Assembly (NCBI RefSeq): GCF_023515995.1
Contig: NZ_CP097320.1
Location: forward strand, 3,968,001 to 4,032,000
Length of the DNA: 64,000 bases
Source: Candidatus Mycobacterium methanotrophicum
GTDB lineage: Bacteria; Actinomycetota; Actinomycetes; Mycobacteriales; Mycobacteriaceae
Direction of reading: 5' to 3'
The notes under the pieces are model-generated. The model did no database searches. It was given only the letters and a program-made list of their open reading frames with translations, and was not told where the DNA came from. The position numbers and the translations under genes are program-made. Of this stretch, positions 24,434-33,765 are shown piece after piece (within the stretch, counting starts at the first letter, position 1; each line of letters begins with the position of its first letter).

Positions 24434-27001
24434 GTGACTTCCGATGCGCAGGCTGCGTCAAACGCAGCCGCCGAACGAGCACAACCGCGCCGACGTGGTG
24501 AGCTGCGCATCTGCCTGGGCGCCGCACCCGGCGTCGGCAAGACCTGCGCCATGCTCGGCGAGGCGCATCGCAGGCTGGCGCGGGGCACCGACGTCGTCGC
24601 GGCGGTAATAGAAACCCATGGCCGCAAGAAGGTCGCAGAGCTTCTCGACGACATCGAGGTCATTCCGCCGCGCTACCTAACCTATCGCGGAACGACGTTC
24701 CCCGAACTCGACGTCGAGGCGGTGCTGCGCCGTCAGCCGGCAGTGGCGCTGGTCGACGAATACGCGCATAGCAACGTCCCGGGCAGCGCGAACTCGAAAC
24801 GGTGGCAAGACGTCGAAATGCTGCTTGACGCGGGCATCACCGTGATCTCGACGCTCAACATTCAGCATCTGGAAAGCCTCAACGACGTCGTCGCCTCGAT
24901 TACCGGCATCGAGCAGCGTGAAACGGTACCCGACGATATCGTCCGAAAAGCAGCTCAGATCGAATTGGTCGACATCACACCGGAAGCGTTGCGGCGCAGG
25001 CTCGCCCACGGGAACGTCTACCCGCCGGAGCGGGTCGATGCGGCGCTGTCCAATTATTTCCGCCCCGGAAACCTGACCGCTTTGCGTGAACTCGCGCTGC
25101 TATGGCTTGCCGACCAGGTCGACACGGCGCTGGCGAGTTACCGTGCCGACAAGAAGATTACCGACAGCTGGGAAACCCGCGAACGGATAGTTGTCGCCGT
25201 GACGGGCGGCCCGGAATCGGAAACGTTGGTGCGCCGCGCTTCTCGCATCGCATCGAAGTCGAGCGCTCAACTGATGGTGGCACACGTCGTCCGCGGCGAC
25301 GGGCTTTCGGGCACCTCGGCGCTGCAAGCGAGCAAAGTGCGCGAACTCGCCACCAGCCTGGGCGCAACAGTTCACACCGTGGTTGGCGATGACGTATCGG
25401 CCGCACTGCTGGAGTTCGCCCGCGAGACCAACGCCACCCAGCTGGTGCTCGGCAGCTCGCGGCGGTCGCGGTGGGCGAGCATTTTCAGCGAGGGAATAGG
25501 CGCGGCCACCATCAAGAACTCGGGCAAGATCGACGTCCACATGGTCACCCATGACCAAGTCCACCCCGGGTTTTCCTTCGCGTCAATCTCGCCGCGGGGC
25601 CGGCGACTCGCATCGTGGCTCGCCGCTGTCACCGTGCCGTGGGTGATGTTGGCGATCACCCTGGCCTGGTTGGACTCGCTGCTGGACGTCGGCGGCAAGA
25701 CTGCCGTCTTCTTCGTCGGGGTGATTGGTGTCGCGCTGTTCGGCGGCGTGGCGCCGGCCCTGCTGTCGGGGCTGCTGTCTGCGGGGCTGTTGGACTTTTT
25801 CCTCACCGACCCGCGAGGCTCCTTCACCGTTCAGGACCCCAGCCAACTCATCACCGAAGTGGTTCTGCTGGGGGTCGCCATCGGTATCGCCGCGCTGGTC
25901 GACACCACCGCCAACCGCGCCCGCGAGGCCAGGCTCGCGGCTCAGGAAGCCGAGTTGTTGGCGTTGTTCGCCGGGTCGGTGCTGCGCGGCGGCAGTCTCG
26001 ACACGCTGCTGGAGCGGGTCCGGGAGGCGTATTCTCAGCGCGCGGTCTGCCTGATGCGCGAAGTCGACGGTGACCGCCAGGTGGTCGTCTCGGTCGGCAA
26101 AGCCCCCTGCGCGATGGTGGATTCCGCTGACACCGCGGTCAAAGTCGGCGACGACGAATTCTGGTTGCTGCTGTCCGGCCGAGCCCTCACCGCCCGCGAC
26201 CGCAAAGTCTTGTCGGCCGTTGGAACCCAAGCCGCCGGTTTGGTCAAACAGCAGGAGCTGGCCGAACAGGCCGGCAAGGCCCACACTCTTGCTCAGGCCG
26301 CCGAGATGCGCCGGTTGCTGCTCTCGGCGCTCGGACATGACCTGCGGACCCCGCTGACCGCGGCCAAGGCGGCGGTCTCCAGCCTTCGCGCCGAAGATGT
26401 CTGGTTTTCGCCCGACGATACTGCCGAATTGCTTGCCACCATTGAAGAGTCGATCGACCAACTCACAACGCTGGTCAACAACTTGCTGGACTCGTCCAGG
26501 CTGGCCGCGGGCGTGGTCCGGCCGGAGCTTTCCAAGATCTACCTCGAGGAGTCCGTGCAACGCGCGCTGGTCAGCATCGGAACACGCAGTACCGCCTTCG
26601 GGCGCGACACCTTCGACCGGGTCAAGGCAGATGTCGGCGGGACAACCGTGATGGCCGATGCGGGGCTGCTGGATCGGGTGCTGTCCAACCTGATCGACAA
26701 CGCGCTGCGCCACGCGCCCGACAGCTTGGTGCGGGTCAACGCCGGCCAGGTCGCCGATCGGGTGCTGATCAATGTCGTCGACGAGGGTCCGGGCGTCGCC
26801 CGCGGCGCTGCTGAGCAAATGTTCGAACCGTTCCAGCGGCTGGGCGATACCGACAACACCATCGGTCTGGGCCTCGGCTTGTCGGTAGCCAAGGGGTTCG
26901 TCGAGGCGATGGGCGGCACCATCCAAGCCAACGACACTCCCGGCGGCGGGTTGACCATCGCGCTGGATCTGGCGGCACCCCCCGCGGAATCAAGCCGATG
27001 A
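24434..27001 (+). CDS. kdpD: KdpD, sensor histidine kinase for potassium
   Basis: 855 residues. The N-terminal KdpD domain has Walker A (GAAPGVGKT) and DEYAHSNVPGSANSKRWQDV; a universal-stress-protein-like domain follows (residues about 245-370), then four membrane helices (about 395-490), a GAF-like region, HisKA (LLSALGHDLRTPLTAAK) and HATPase (LIDNALRHAP, DEGPGV, LGLGLSVAKG). It phosphorylates KdpE under K+ limitation. GTG 24434 is the start, 11 bp after kdpC. Here all of kdpFABCDE is one colinear unit, unlike M. tuberculosis where kdpDE is divergent from kdpABC. Confidence 0.95.
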   Translation: MTSDAQAASNAAAERAQPRRRGELRICLGAAPGVGKTCAMLGEAHRRLARGTDVVAAVIETHGRKKVAELLDDIEVIPPRYLTYRGTTFPELDVEAVLRRQPAVALVDEYAHSNVPGSANSKRWQDVEMLLDAGITVISTLNIQHLESLNDVVASITGIEQRETVPDDIVRKAAQIELVDITPEALRRRLAHGNVYPPERVDAALSNYFRPGNLTALRELALLWLADQVDTALASYRADKKITDSWETRERIVVAVTGGPESETLVRRASRIASKSSAQLMVAHVVRGDGLSGTSALQASKVRELATSLGATVHTVVGDDVSAALLEFARETNATQLVLGSSRRSRWASIFSEGIGAATIKNSGKIDVHMVTHDQVHPGFSFASISPRGRRLASWLAAVTVPWVMLAITLAWLDSLLDVGGKTAVFFVGVIGVALFGGVAPALLSGLLSAGLLDFFLTDPRGSFTVQDPSQLITEVVLLGVAIGIAALVDTTANRAREARLAAQEAELLALFAGSVLRGGSLDTLLERVREAYSQRAVCLMREVDGDRQVVVSVGKAPCAMVDSADTAVKVGDDEFWLLLSGRALTARDRKVLSAVGTQAAGLVKQQELAEQAGKAHTLAQAAEMRRLLLSALGHDLRTPLTAAKAAVSSLRAEDVWFSPDDTAELLATIEESIDQLTTLVNNLLDSSRLAAGVVRPELSKIYLEESVQRALVSIGTRSTAFGRDTFDRVKADVGGTTVMADAGLLDRVLSNLIDNALRHAPDSLVRVNAGQVADRVLINVVDEGPGVARGAAEQMFEPFQRLGDTDNTIGLGLGLSVAKGFVEAMGGTIQANDTPGGGLTIALDLAAPPAESSR

Positions 27002-27678
27002 CCCGGGTACTTGTCGTCGACGACGACCGACAGCTGTTGCGGGCACTGCGCATCAACTTGTCGGTGCGCGGCTACGAGGTGATCACCGCCGCAACAGGCG
27101 CGCGAGCACTGGCAGCCGCCGCCGAGCAGCCGCCCGACGTCGTGATCCTGGATCTCGGGCTGCCCGACATATCCGGCATCGACGTGCTCGCCGGGCTCCG
27201 CGGCTGGATGAGCGCTCCGGTGATCGTGCTGTCAGCACGCACCGATTCCGCTGACAAGGTGGGAGCACTGGACGCCGGTGCCGACGATTACATGACCAAG
27301 CCGTTCGGCATGGACGAACTGCTGGCCCGGTTGCGCGCCGCGGTGCGACGGGCAGCGGTCGCCACCGGTGCGGACAATCCGGTGGTGGAAACCAAGTCGT
27401 TCATCGTTGACCTTTCCGCAAAGAAGGTGATCAAGAACGGCGCCGAGGTCCACCTGACGCCGACCGAGTGGGGAATGCTGGAAATGCTGGTACGCAACCG
27501 CGGCAAGCTGGTCGAGCGCGAGGAGTTGCTGCGGGAGATCTGGGGACCGAAGTACGCGAGGGAAACACATTATCTGCGTGTCTTTCTCGCGCAGCTGAGA
27601 CGCAAGCTCGAGGACGACCCGTCGCATCCGAACCATCTGCTGACCGAGGCGGGCATGGGGTATCGCTTCGAGGCTTGA
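26998..27678 (+). CDS. kdpE: KdpE, response regulator of the kdp operon
   Basis: 226 residues, OmpR/PhoB type. Receiver residues: VVDDDRQ, phosphoacceptor in VILDLGLPDISG, Lys in MTKPFGMDEL. Winged helix: TPTEWGMLEMLVRNRG and HLLTEAGMGYRF. The ATG overlaps the kdpD stop by 4 bases. It activates kdp transcription when phosphorylated. Confidence 0.95.
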   Translation: MTRVLVVDDDRQLLRALRINLSVRGYEVITAATGARALAAAAEQPPDVVILDLGLPDISGIDVLAGLRGWMSAPVIVLSARTDSADKVGALDAGADDYMTKPFGMDELLARLRAAVRRAAVATGADNPVVETKSFIVDLSAKKVIKNGAEVHLTPTEWGMLEMLVRNRGKLVEREELLREIWGPKYARETHYLRVFLAQLRRKLEDDPSHPNHLLTEAGMGYRFEA

Positions 27679-27942
27679 GCGCCACTGCTCTTAAGGCATG
27701 CTCGGGCGATACCACGCGAATGATCCCGCGCAGTAACGGCTTTAAGCTTTAGCGCCGCGGGCACGGGCCATGAGTCAGTCGTCATGAGTGAATTTCCGGC
27801 CAGCAAACTTAGGTGTTGGGCCCGGACGACGCAAAGCCGTGGGGTAACCTTTATCAGTAATGGCATCGGCAAAGCGGGTGCCTCCCCGCGCTCAGTCTTG
27901 GACTCGATCGCAATCAGGTATTCCCGAGTGGCGGATGAGAGC

Positions 27943-29751
27943 ATGCATCATCACATCATTGTCAGCGGTGACGATGCGCTGGCCACGACGATCGTCGAGG
28001 AGCTGAAAAGGGCCGGCGCGCGGGTTGTCAAGCTAGACAGTGCCAAGCTTTCCGACGTCGGCGTGGCGCGCGAGCTCGTGCGCGCCGAAGTCGCGCGCGC
28101 CATTGCCGTCGTATGTGCCGGGGATGACGATGCGCTCAACCTCGAAATCGCCCTTCTGGCAAGACGAGCCAACCAGAACATGCGTGTGGTGGCGCGCCTG
28201 ACCAATGACGTGTTGCGTGCTGCGGTTGCTGACGACAACGGGCCCGGCGCCATCTTCCACGTCGCAGAACTCGCGGCGCCGTCGGTCGTCGAAGCCTGCC
28301 TGTCGCATACCGCCCACCCGTTCGAGGCCGCTGGCATCAAATTCGTGGCCTCGGGCAGCGAAGCACCCCGCGACGCAACGCTGCGCGAACTCTACGGCGA
28401 CCTGGCGCCGGTCGCGGTCATCCACGGCGGGAACTCCCCCAACCGCAGTGAAGTGGTGGCCTGTCCGAGCCGGGATCATCGGGTGCACGCCGGTGACTGG
28501 ACGGTGATGATCGGGACTGCCGACGAGTCGGCCGATCGCGGCGTCAAGGTTGCGTTGCCGGTCGGAACCCGCGCACGCCGGCCTCGATTGCGACGAGTGC
28601 TCGACGCGATCCGGGTGGTGCTCGATGATTTCAACCCGGCGTTTTATCCGGCGTTGATGGCAGCGGGCATCCTGGTTATCACCTCAATGGCGGTGCTGCA
28701 CTTCAACTATCAGCGCCCGCGGATGTCGTGGATCGACGCGCTGTACTTCACCGTCGAGACGATCACCACCACGGGCTACGGTGACTTCAGCTTCGGCCAA
28801 CAGGTCATCTGGCTACGTCTGTTCGCTGTCATGCTGATGTTCGGCGGCGCGACCACCATCGCATTGCTGGTCGCATTCATCGCCGACGTGCTGTTGTCCC
28901 AGCGCTTCGTCGCCGCGGCGGCGCGCCCGCGAGTGCGCCATCTGCGCAACCACATCATCGTCGTCGGGCTGTCCGAGCTCGGGATCCGGGTGGTCAGCGA
29001 TCTCGTTGCCGCTGGCCACGACGTGGCGGTGATCGAGCGCGACGAGGAAAACCGCTTCTTGCCGGCGGTGCGCGAACTCGACGTGCCGGTGATCTTCGGG
29101 GACGCGACGGTGATCCAAACGCTGGAATCAGCGCGGCCGGATCGTGCCCGTGCGGTGGCGGTAGTGACCCGCGACGACATGATCAACATCGAGACCGGGA
29201 TCATCATGGCCGAGATGTTGGGACCGCGGGTGCTGCCCGACGTCAATCGGCTGGCCGAAGTGCCGGTCGTGCTGCGGGTGTTCGAGCGCAAATTGGGCTT
29301 CGCGGTCGCTCAGCGGTTCGGCTTCGACGGCGTCCGGTCCACCGTCGAACTGGCCGTGCCCTGGTTCATCGGCGCCGCGAGCGGCCTGGAGGTGCTGGGG
29401 ACCTTTTCGGTCGGGCACAGTTCCTTCATGGTCGGCGCCATGCGGGTCGCGCCCGGCAGTGAACTCGATGGCCTGCAGATGTTCGACGTGTCTACCCAAA
29501 TCCGCATCATCGCGATCACCCGGCAGGACGCGCCGGTGCAGCTACGCCCCAGCCGGGAAGAGCGGCTGCGCGCGGACGACACCGTCTATCTGGTCGGCCC
29601 GTACCGGGAATTGCTGGGCACGTTGCGCAAGGGACTGCCGCCTCGGCAACCGACCGACGACGAGGGGTTGCGCGACGGCCAGGACGCTCAGCCAGCCACG
29701 GAGGAGCAAGGCGTCTCCATCGACGCCGCCCGCCAAGCGCGGGCCGGCTGA
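27943..29751 (+). CDS. Two-RCK potassium channel (CASTOR/POLLUX-like topology)
   Basis: About 602 residues from ATG 27943 (HHHIIVSGDDALATTIVEEL, a Rossmann-like start); GTG 27928 and a far upstream ATG 27784 are possible but the latter gives unrelated N-terminal sequence. An N-terminal RCK/TrkA-N-like domain is followed by a membrane helix (ALMAAGILVITSMAVL), a pore helix with the K+ filter TTTGYGDFS, a second helix (LFAVMLMFGGATTIALLVA), a second RCK domain (HIIVVGLSELGIRVVSDL) and a C-terminal TrkA-C-like end. It lies 264 bp after kdpE, so it may join the potassium response but probably has its own promoter. It balances uptake as a gated K+ path; direction is inferred. Confidence 0.88.
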   Translation: MHHHIIVSGDDALATTIVEELKRAGARVVKLDSAKLSDVGVARELVRAEVARAIAVVCAGDDDALNLEIALLARRANQNMRVVARLTNDVLRAAVADDNGPGAIFHVAELAAPSVVEACLSHTAHPFEAAGIKFVASGSEAPRDATLRELYGDLAPVAVIHGGNSPNRSEVVACPSRDHRVHAGDWTVMIGTADESADRGVKVALPVGTRARRPRLRRVLDAIRVVLDDFNPAFYPALMAAGILVITSMAVLHFNYQRPRMSWIDALYFTVETITTTGYGDFSFGQQVIWLRLFAVMLMFGGATTIALLVAFIADVLLSQRFVAAAARPRVRHLRNHIIVVGLSELGIRVVSDLVAAGHDVAVIERDEENRFLPAVRELDVPVIFGDATVIQTLESARPDRARAVAVVTRDDMINIETGIIMAEMLGPRVLPDVNRLAEVPVVLRVFERKLGFAVAQRFGFDGVRSTVELAVPWFIGAASGLEVLGTFSVGHSSFMVGAMRVAPGSELDGLQMFDVSTQIRIIAITRQDAPVQLRPSREERLRADDTVYLVGPYRELLGTLRKGLPPRQPTDDEGLRDGQDAQPATEEQGVSIDAARQARAG

Positions 29752-30038
29752 ACGCTCGCAGCTGGCGTCCACGTCGTTACCAGCCACTTCGCGGGGTTGC
29801 GCCGCTTGGAATCGGGTACGACTGCAGACAGGCCATCGGACCAGGGGGCGAAAGCACCTGTCGGCATTTGTGGCCCGACTCCGCGCAATGGCAACGAATT
29901 CGTGCGCCTAAGAAATACAGGTGATTAGCCTGAGAAATACGACTGATCGTTACGACAAAACGGCGCTAAGAAACCGCTGTCGTTTTTGGATTTCCTGCGT
30001 TTAAACGGCCGATAGTGAGATGGTCCAGCGGTCCAGCA
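29752..30038. other. Non-coding stretch before the IS66 element
   Basis: No gene recognised. It holds the terminator-like hairpin and, next to the element, the target GTCCAGCA preceded by a near-copy (GGTCCAGC). The sequence continues beyond the element at 31922, so the insertion split a former spacer. Confidence 0.45.
29952..29987 (+). terminator. Possible intrinsic terminator
   Basis: ACGACA (29952-29957) pairs with TGTCGT (29978-29983), CGG with CCG inside, and TTTTT follows. It lies about 200 bp after the channel gene. The stem has an internal loop, so support is moderate. Confidence 0.35.
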
Positions 30039-31913
30039 GTAAACATTCAGCCCCGACGTTGACCTGTGGTTCGACTTGTGTGATTGCGCCCCGCGGCGCC
30101 CCCGCCGGAATGGTTGGATTCGGTGGTGGCGGTCGGGCCGCTGTCAGGCCGGGGCTGGGTCGGGTGGCATCCAGGGTTGGCCGATGATGGCCTCGCGCAA
30201 CGCGCCGAAAGTGTTGCGGCCGTGCTTGGCCGCGGTGGACAGGTAGCCGCGGATGCGGTAGCGGTCTTCGGTGCGTTTCTCGCTGGTGAGCCGCCCGGAG
30301 ATGTTCTGCTGGATCTTGGCCGGCCGCAGGTCGCGTTCGGCCTGGTTGGAGGTGGGCGGCACACGCAGGTCGAAGGCGAAGCGCAGCGTGTCGGCCTCGC
30401 GGTCGCGCAGGGTTTCCAGCAGCAGCCGAGCCTTGCGTTCGCCCGGACGGTCGCCGCCGCTGGTTGTCTCCGAAAGCCCTACCAGCACTCCGTGTTTGAA
30501 CTCGCCGACAAGGTTGTCACGCACGGCGGGGTCGATGCCGTCGGCACCGGCGGCGCGGGCGAGGTTGGCCTGGTGGATCAGCGAGCGCAGCGCCCGAGCG
30601 ACCTGGGGCGGCCATTCCGCGTCGGGGTAGACCTCGCCGGCATCGCCCAGATCCCGCCCGAGGTGCTGACAGCACAGCTGATGGGTGTGATCGCCGAGCG
30701 CGGCAGAGTCGTAGTTCTGGTAGCGGTCGTGCACGAGCACCGCGCCGTCCAGCTCGGTGATCACGGACCTCTTGAACGTGTCCAGATCCCGGTCGCCGAC
30801 CAGATAACTGGTGCACCACTCGGTGCAGGCGACCAGCAGATACTTCTCGGCCTTCTTCCGGCCGAGCTTGGGGGTCCTGGGTCCGACCCGCAGCGGGGTC
30901 TCGTCGCAGCACACCGCGTACGCCAGGGTGATCAGGGCGCGGATCCGTTTGTCCACCTCGGCCAGCAACGCGGAGGCGCGCGCGAGCATGCCGTGCACGA
31001 ACCCCACCGAGGGGGCGGCGCCGGTCAGCGAGTCCAGCAGCTCCACCACCCGGTGCGCGGGGATGAACTGCACCACCATCAGATACACCGCGAGAGCCTG
31101 CAGGTTCGGCCCGTACCCGACCGGCCCGGACCGGGCACCGTCGGGGCGGGTCGCGGTGTGCACCCGGCCGCAGCCGCACATCACCCGATGCTGGTCGTAC
31201 TGGGTGATCCGCACTTCGATCGCGGGGATCTCGTGCTGCTGGTAGCGGTCCACGATCCCCAGATCCGCCGCCCCGGCCAGCTCCGCGCCGCACCCGCACC
31301 GCCCCTGCGGGAACCGGTCCACTCGCTCAGCCGGGCCGTCGGTCCAGGCCAGATGCGTCCCCGGGGCTCCGGGCTGCTTGCCCCTCTTCCGCCCCGACCC
31401 GCTCCGACGCTTCGGCTTCACCGGCGCCACGCGGCCTGGGGCATCGTCCTGCGACGGCGGCATCGACGAGTTGCCGCTGTTGCGCGAGAGCAGATGCTCC
31501 AGTCTGGCCAGCCTCGCCGCGGATTCCTCGTTGGCCGCGGCCAGTTCGGCGATCCGCGCGTCCTGTTCGGCGATCCGCGCCGCCTGGCCAGCGACGAGCG
31601 CGATCAGCTCCTCACGCGACATCTCCTCGGGCGCGGCCACTCCGAGATCACACCAGCCCCACCACCAACATCACCGGCGACACGCCGAGACCACACCAGC
31701 CACACCAGCACCGACAGTCACCACTGTCGCAGCGGCGCGTTCACACCCCTGACGTCGACGCGGCTGCCAATCAGCCAGCGCATCGACCACTGCACGAGCT
31801 TCCCTGATAGCCACAAACACCGACCATAGCTACGACCCGTAACGGCCTCGGCGCCACCACCCAGGCGCAGATGCCGCGACCTCACCGCCTCCGCGAAACG
31901 GCTGAATGTTTAC
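30039..31913 (-). mobile_element. IS66-family insertion sequence (single-gene, ISBst12-like)
   Basis: 1875 bp. Ends are GTAAACATTCAGCC on the left and its exact complement GGCTGAATGTTTAC on the right; GTAA termini are typical of IS66. A perfect 8-bp target duplication, GTCCAGCA, flanks it (30031-30038 and 31914-31921). Only the large transposase gene is present, without the small accessory tnpA/tnpB genes, as in the ISBst12 group. The intact ends and target repeat suggest a recent insertion. Confidence 0.92.
30144..31640 (-). CDS. IS66-family transposase
   Basis: 498 residues. N-terminal coiled-coil-like leader (ARIAEQDARIAELAAANEES) followed by NSGNSSMPPSQD, a zinc-binding region (CGCGAEL ... 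CGCGRVH), then the catalytic core with CCDETPLRV (Asp), LVHDRYQNYD (Asp) and SNQAERDLRPAK (Glu). The C-terminal IS66 segment GYLSTAAKHGRNTFGAL is present. Intact frame. It makes the element mobile. Confidence 0.93.
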   Translation of the reverse strand: MAAPEEMSREELIALVAGQAARIAEQDARIAELAAANEESAARLARLEHLLSRNSGNSSMPPSQDDAPGRVAPVKPKRRSGSGRKRGKQPGAPGTHLAWTDGPAERVDRFPQGRCGCGAELAGAADLGIVDRYQQHEIPAIEVRITQYDQHRVMCGCGRVHTATRPDGARSGPVGYGPNLQALAVYLMVVQFIPAHRVVELLDSLTGAAPSVGFVHGMLARASALLAEVDKRIRALITLAYAVCCDETPLRVGPRTPKLGRKKAEKYLLVACTEWCTSYLVGDRDLDTFKRSVITELDGAVLVHDRYQNYDSAALGDHTHQLCCQHLGRDLGDAGEVYPDAEWPPQVARALRSLIHQANLARAAGADGIDPAVRDNLVGEFKHGVLVGLSETTSGGDRPGERKARLLLETLRDREADTLRFAFDLRVPPTSNQAERDLRPAKIQQNISGRLTSEKRTEDRYRIRGYLSTAAKHGRNTFGALREAIIGQPWMPPDPAPA

Positions 31914-31921
31914 GTCCAGCA

Positions 31922-32296
31922 CTAATTTAGGCTGGTGGACGCTCCAAACCGCAACCTGATGTAATGGCGGTTTGCCCGACCATTATCACCGAAGGGGGCC
32001 GATGGTTTCCAGACCGGTGAGTCCGAATGTCGCCGGCGGCAGTCGATGATTTCGCCCGGCATTGTCGCGGCGGTGAGTAGTGCAAATGCGGCGGCGCAAT
32101 TCCGGCGTCAGTTGACGACGCGCGGGGGCCAGAGGCGACAACAGCCTTGCGGCATGTCACCATTGCGCCAGCAGTCGCTGGTGCCGACACGGCCAGGTGT
32201 GAGCTGTCCGCAACCGCGACATACACCAGGGTCGGGGGCGTCTGGCGCACCGACTGGGCCAACTCGATCGCGGTGAACTAGAGGGGTGACTTAGCG
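31922..32296. other. Leader of the PPE pair, no clear gene
   Basis: 375 bp between the IS66 target repeat and the first PPE gene. One plus-strand frame ending with TAG at 32278-32280 reads GGVWRTDWANSIAVN at its end, but no start or family could be assigned. Any promoter of the PPE pair should lie here unless the IS supplies one. Confidence 0.4.
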
Positions 32297-33709
32297 ATGG
32301 ATTTCGGGATGTATCCGCCGGAGGTCAACTCCGCTCGAATGTATACCGGCCCCGGGTCGGCGCCCATGCTCACCGCCGCGCAGGCCTGGGAAGGACTGGC
32401 CGCCGAACTGCATTCGGCGGCCAACTCGTATCAGTCGGTCGTGTCGGGGCTGACCACCGGACCGTGGCTGGGGCCCGCGTCCGCATCGATGACGGCGGCC
32501 GCCTCGTCCTACATCACCTGGCTTAACGCCACCGCCACCCAGGCCGAGGAAACCGCCGCCAAGGCCAACGCCGCCGCCGCCGCCTACCAGGCGGCGTTCG
32601 CCTCGACGGTCCCGCCGCCGATGGTCGCCGCCAACCGCACCCAGTTGACGACGCTGGTGGCGACGAACCTGTTCGGCCGAAACACGCAGGCGATCGCGGC
32701 CTCCGAAGCGCAATACGCGCAGATGTGGGCCCAGGACGCCGCGGCGATGTACGGCTACGCAGCTTCGTCGGCAGCCGCAACATCACTGACACCGTTCACT
32801 TTTCCACAGCAAAACACCAACCCGGGCGGGTCGACCGGCCAGGCCGCCGCAGCCGCCCAAGCTGCCGGCACCTCGGCCGGCAACGCGCAAAGCACCGTGT
32901 CGTCGGCTCAGCAAGCGTTCTCCGCGGTGCCCAGCGCGCTGTCGAGCGCCGCGACGCCGGCCCAGTCGACTTCTCTTTCAGACGTGCTGGGCCTGTTGAG
33001 CGATTTCGAAGCAATTTTTCTCGACGCACCATCCAGCCTGGCCGAACTAGGTGCGGACGCGCCATTGACGGTCACGGGTTTTTACCCCGACGTCGCCAGC
33101 CTTTTCGTCGGGGAGCACACGGATCAGGTCGTCAGCCAGTACACAGGGACACCGACCTGGCTGGATTTAGGGGCACCCTGGGCCCCACCGGCGCCGACGA
33201 ACGTGAGCCCACCGGCGCCGACGAACGTAAGCCCGCCGGTGTCGGCGGGCCTGGGCGAGGCCAACACGGTCGGCGCATTGTCCGTGCCGCCGACGTGGAG
33301 CCTCGCCACACCGGCGGTACGCCCCGTCGCGTACACGCTGCCGGCCCTGCCGGCCCCCCCTGCGGCCTCTGCCGGGCCGGCCGGGGGGGGCGTTTCGAGC
33401 AGCGCGTTGAGCGAGATGGCGCTCGGGGGTATGGCCGGGCGGGCCATGGCCGCGACCGTGGTCACCGGCGGTGCCCGCGGTGGCGGCCAGGGGGCTAAAG
33501 GCGCACAGGTGGCGGCTCGCGCCGGAGCCCCGCCGGCCACCGGTGACAGTGCGAAGGTCGGCGGTCAATCCGAAGCGCCGGAGAGTAAACCGCGGGCCGT
33601 GGTCACCGGCGTGGCGGCGGAGCTGCGCGACTTCGCCAAGCTCCGCGACGAGGGAATTCTGACCGACGAGGAATACACCGAGCAGAAGAACCGCCTGCTC
33701 GGTCGCTGA
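32297..33709 (+). CDS. PPE-SVP protein with a C-terminal SHOCT-like domain (1)
   Basis: 470 residues. The PPE domain opens MDFGMYPPEVNSARMYTGPG; the SVP motif is seen as VGALSVPPTW near residue 330. A Pro-rich tandem repeat (PAPTNVSP twice) lies near 300-312. After a Gly/Ala-rich linker the last ~25 residues read LRDFAKLRDEGILTDEEY then TEQKNRLLGR, the pattern of a SHOCT domain (short C-terminal helical pair). PPE proteins are export substrates that usually need a PE partner, but no PE gene adjoins. The pair converges on the ESX-4 locus. Start ATG 32297 follows GAGGGG. Confidence 0.88.
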   Translation: MDFGMYPPEVNSARMYTGPGSAPMLTAAQAWEGLAAELHSAANSYQSVVSGLTTGPWLGPASASMTAAASSYITWLNATATQAEETAAKANAAAAAYQAAFASTVPPPMVAANRTQLTTLVATNLFGRNTQAIAASEAQYAQMWAQDAAAMYGYAASSAAATSLTPFTFPQQNTNPGGSTGQAAAAAQAAGTSAGNAQSTVSSAQQAFSAVPSALSSAATPAQSTSLSDVLGLLSDFEAIFLDAPSSLAELGADAPLTVTGFYPDVASLFVGEHTDQVVSQYTGTPTWLDLGAPWAPPAPTNVSPPAPTNVSPPVSAGLGEANTVGALSVPPTWSLATPAVRPVAYTLPALPAPPAASAGPAGGGVSSSALSEMALGGMAGRAMAATVVTGGARGGGQGAKGAQVAARAGAPPATGDSAKVGGQSEAPESKPRAVVTGVAAELRDFAKLRDEGILTDEEYTEQKNRLLGR

Positions 33710-33765
33710 ACCACCCACCGACCTCGGGTGGAAGCGCCGGTTGTCTCAACGAAGGATGCGCAGCG

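Noticed and set aside
25583..26926. Minus-strand open frame opposite kdpD
   Set aside because: Shadow of kdpD; low-complexity translation and no ribosome binding site.
30084..31829. Plus-strand 581-codon frame across the IS66 element
   Set aside because: Antisense to the intact IS66 transposase; no recognisable motifs.
33185..33240. Tandem PAPTNVSP repeat as a possible regulatory or VNTR locus
   Set aside because: Only two 24-bp units within a coding linker; noted in the PPE entry but too small to support a separate claim.
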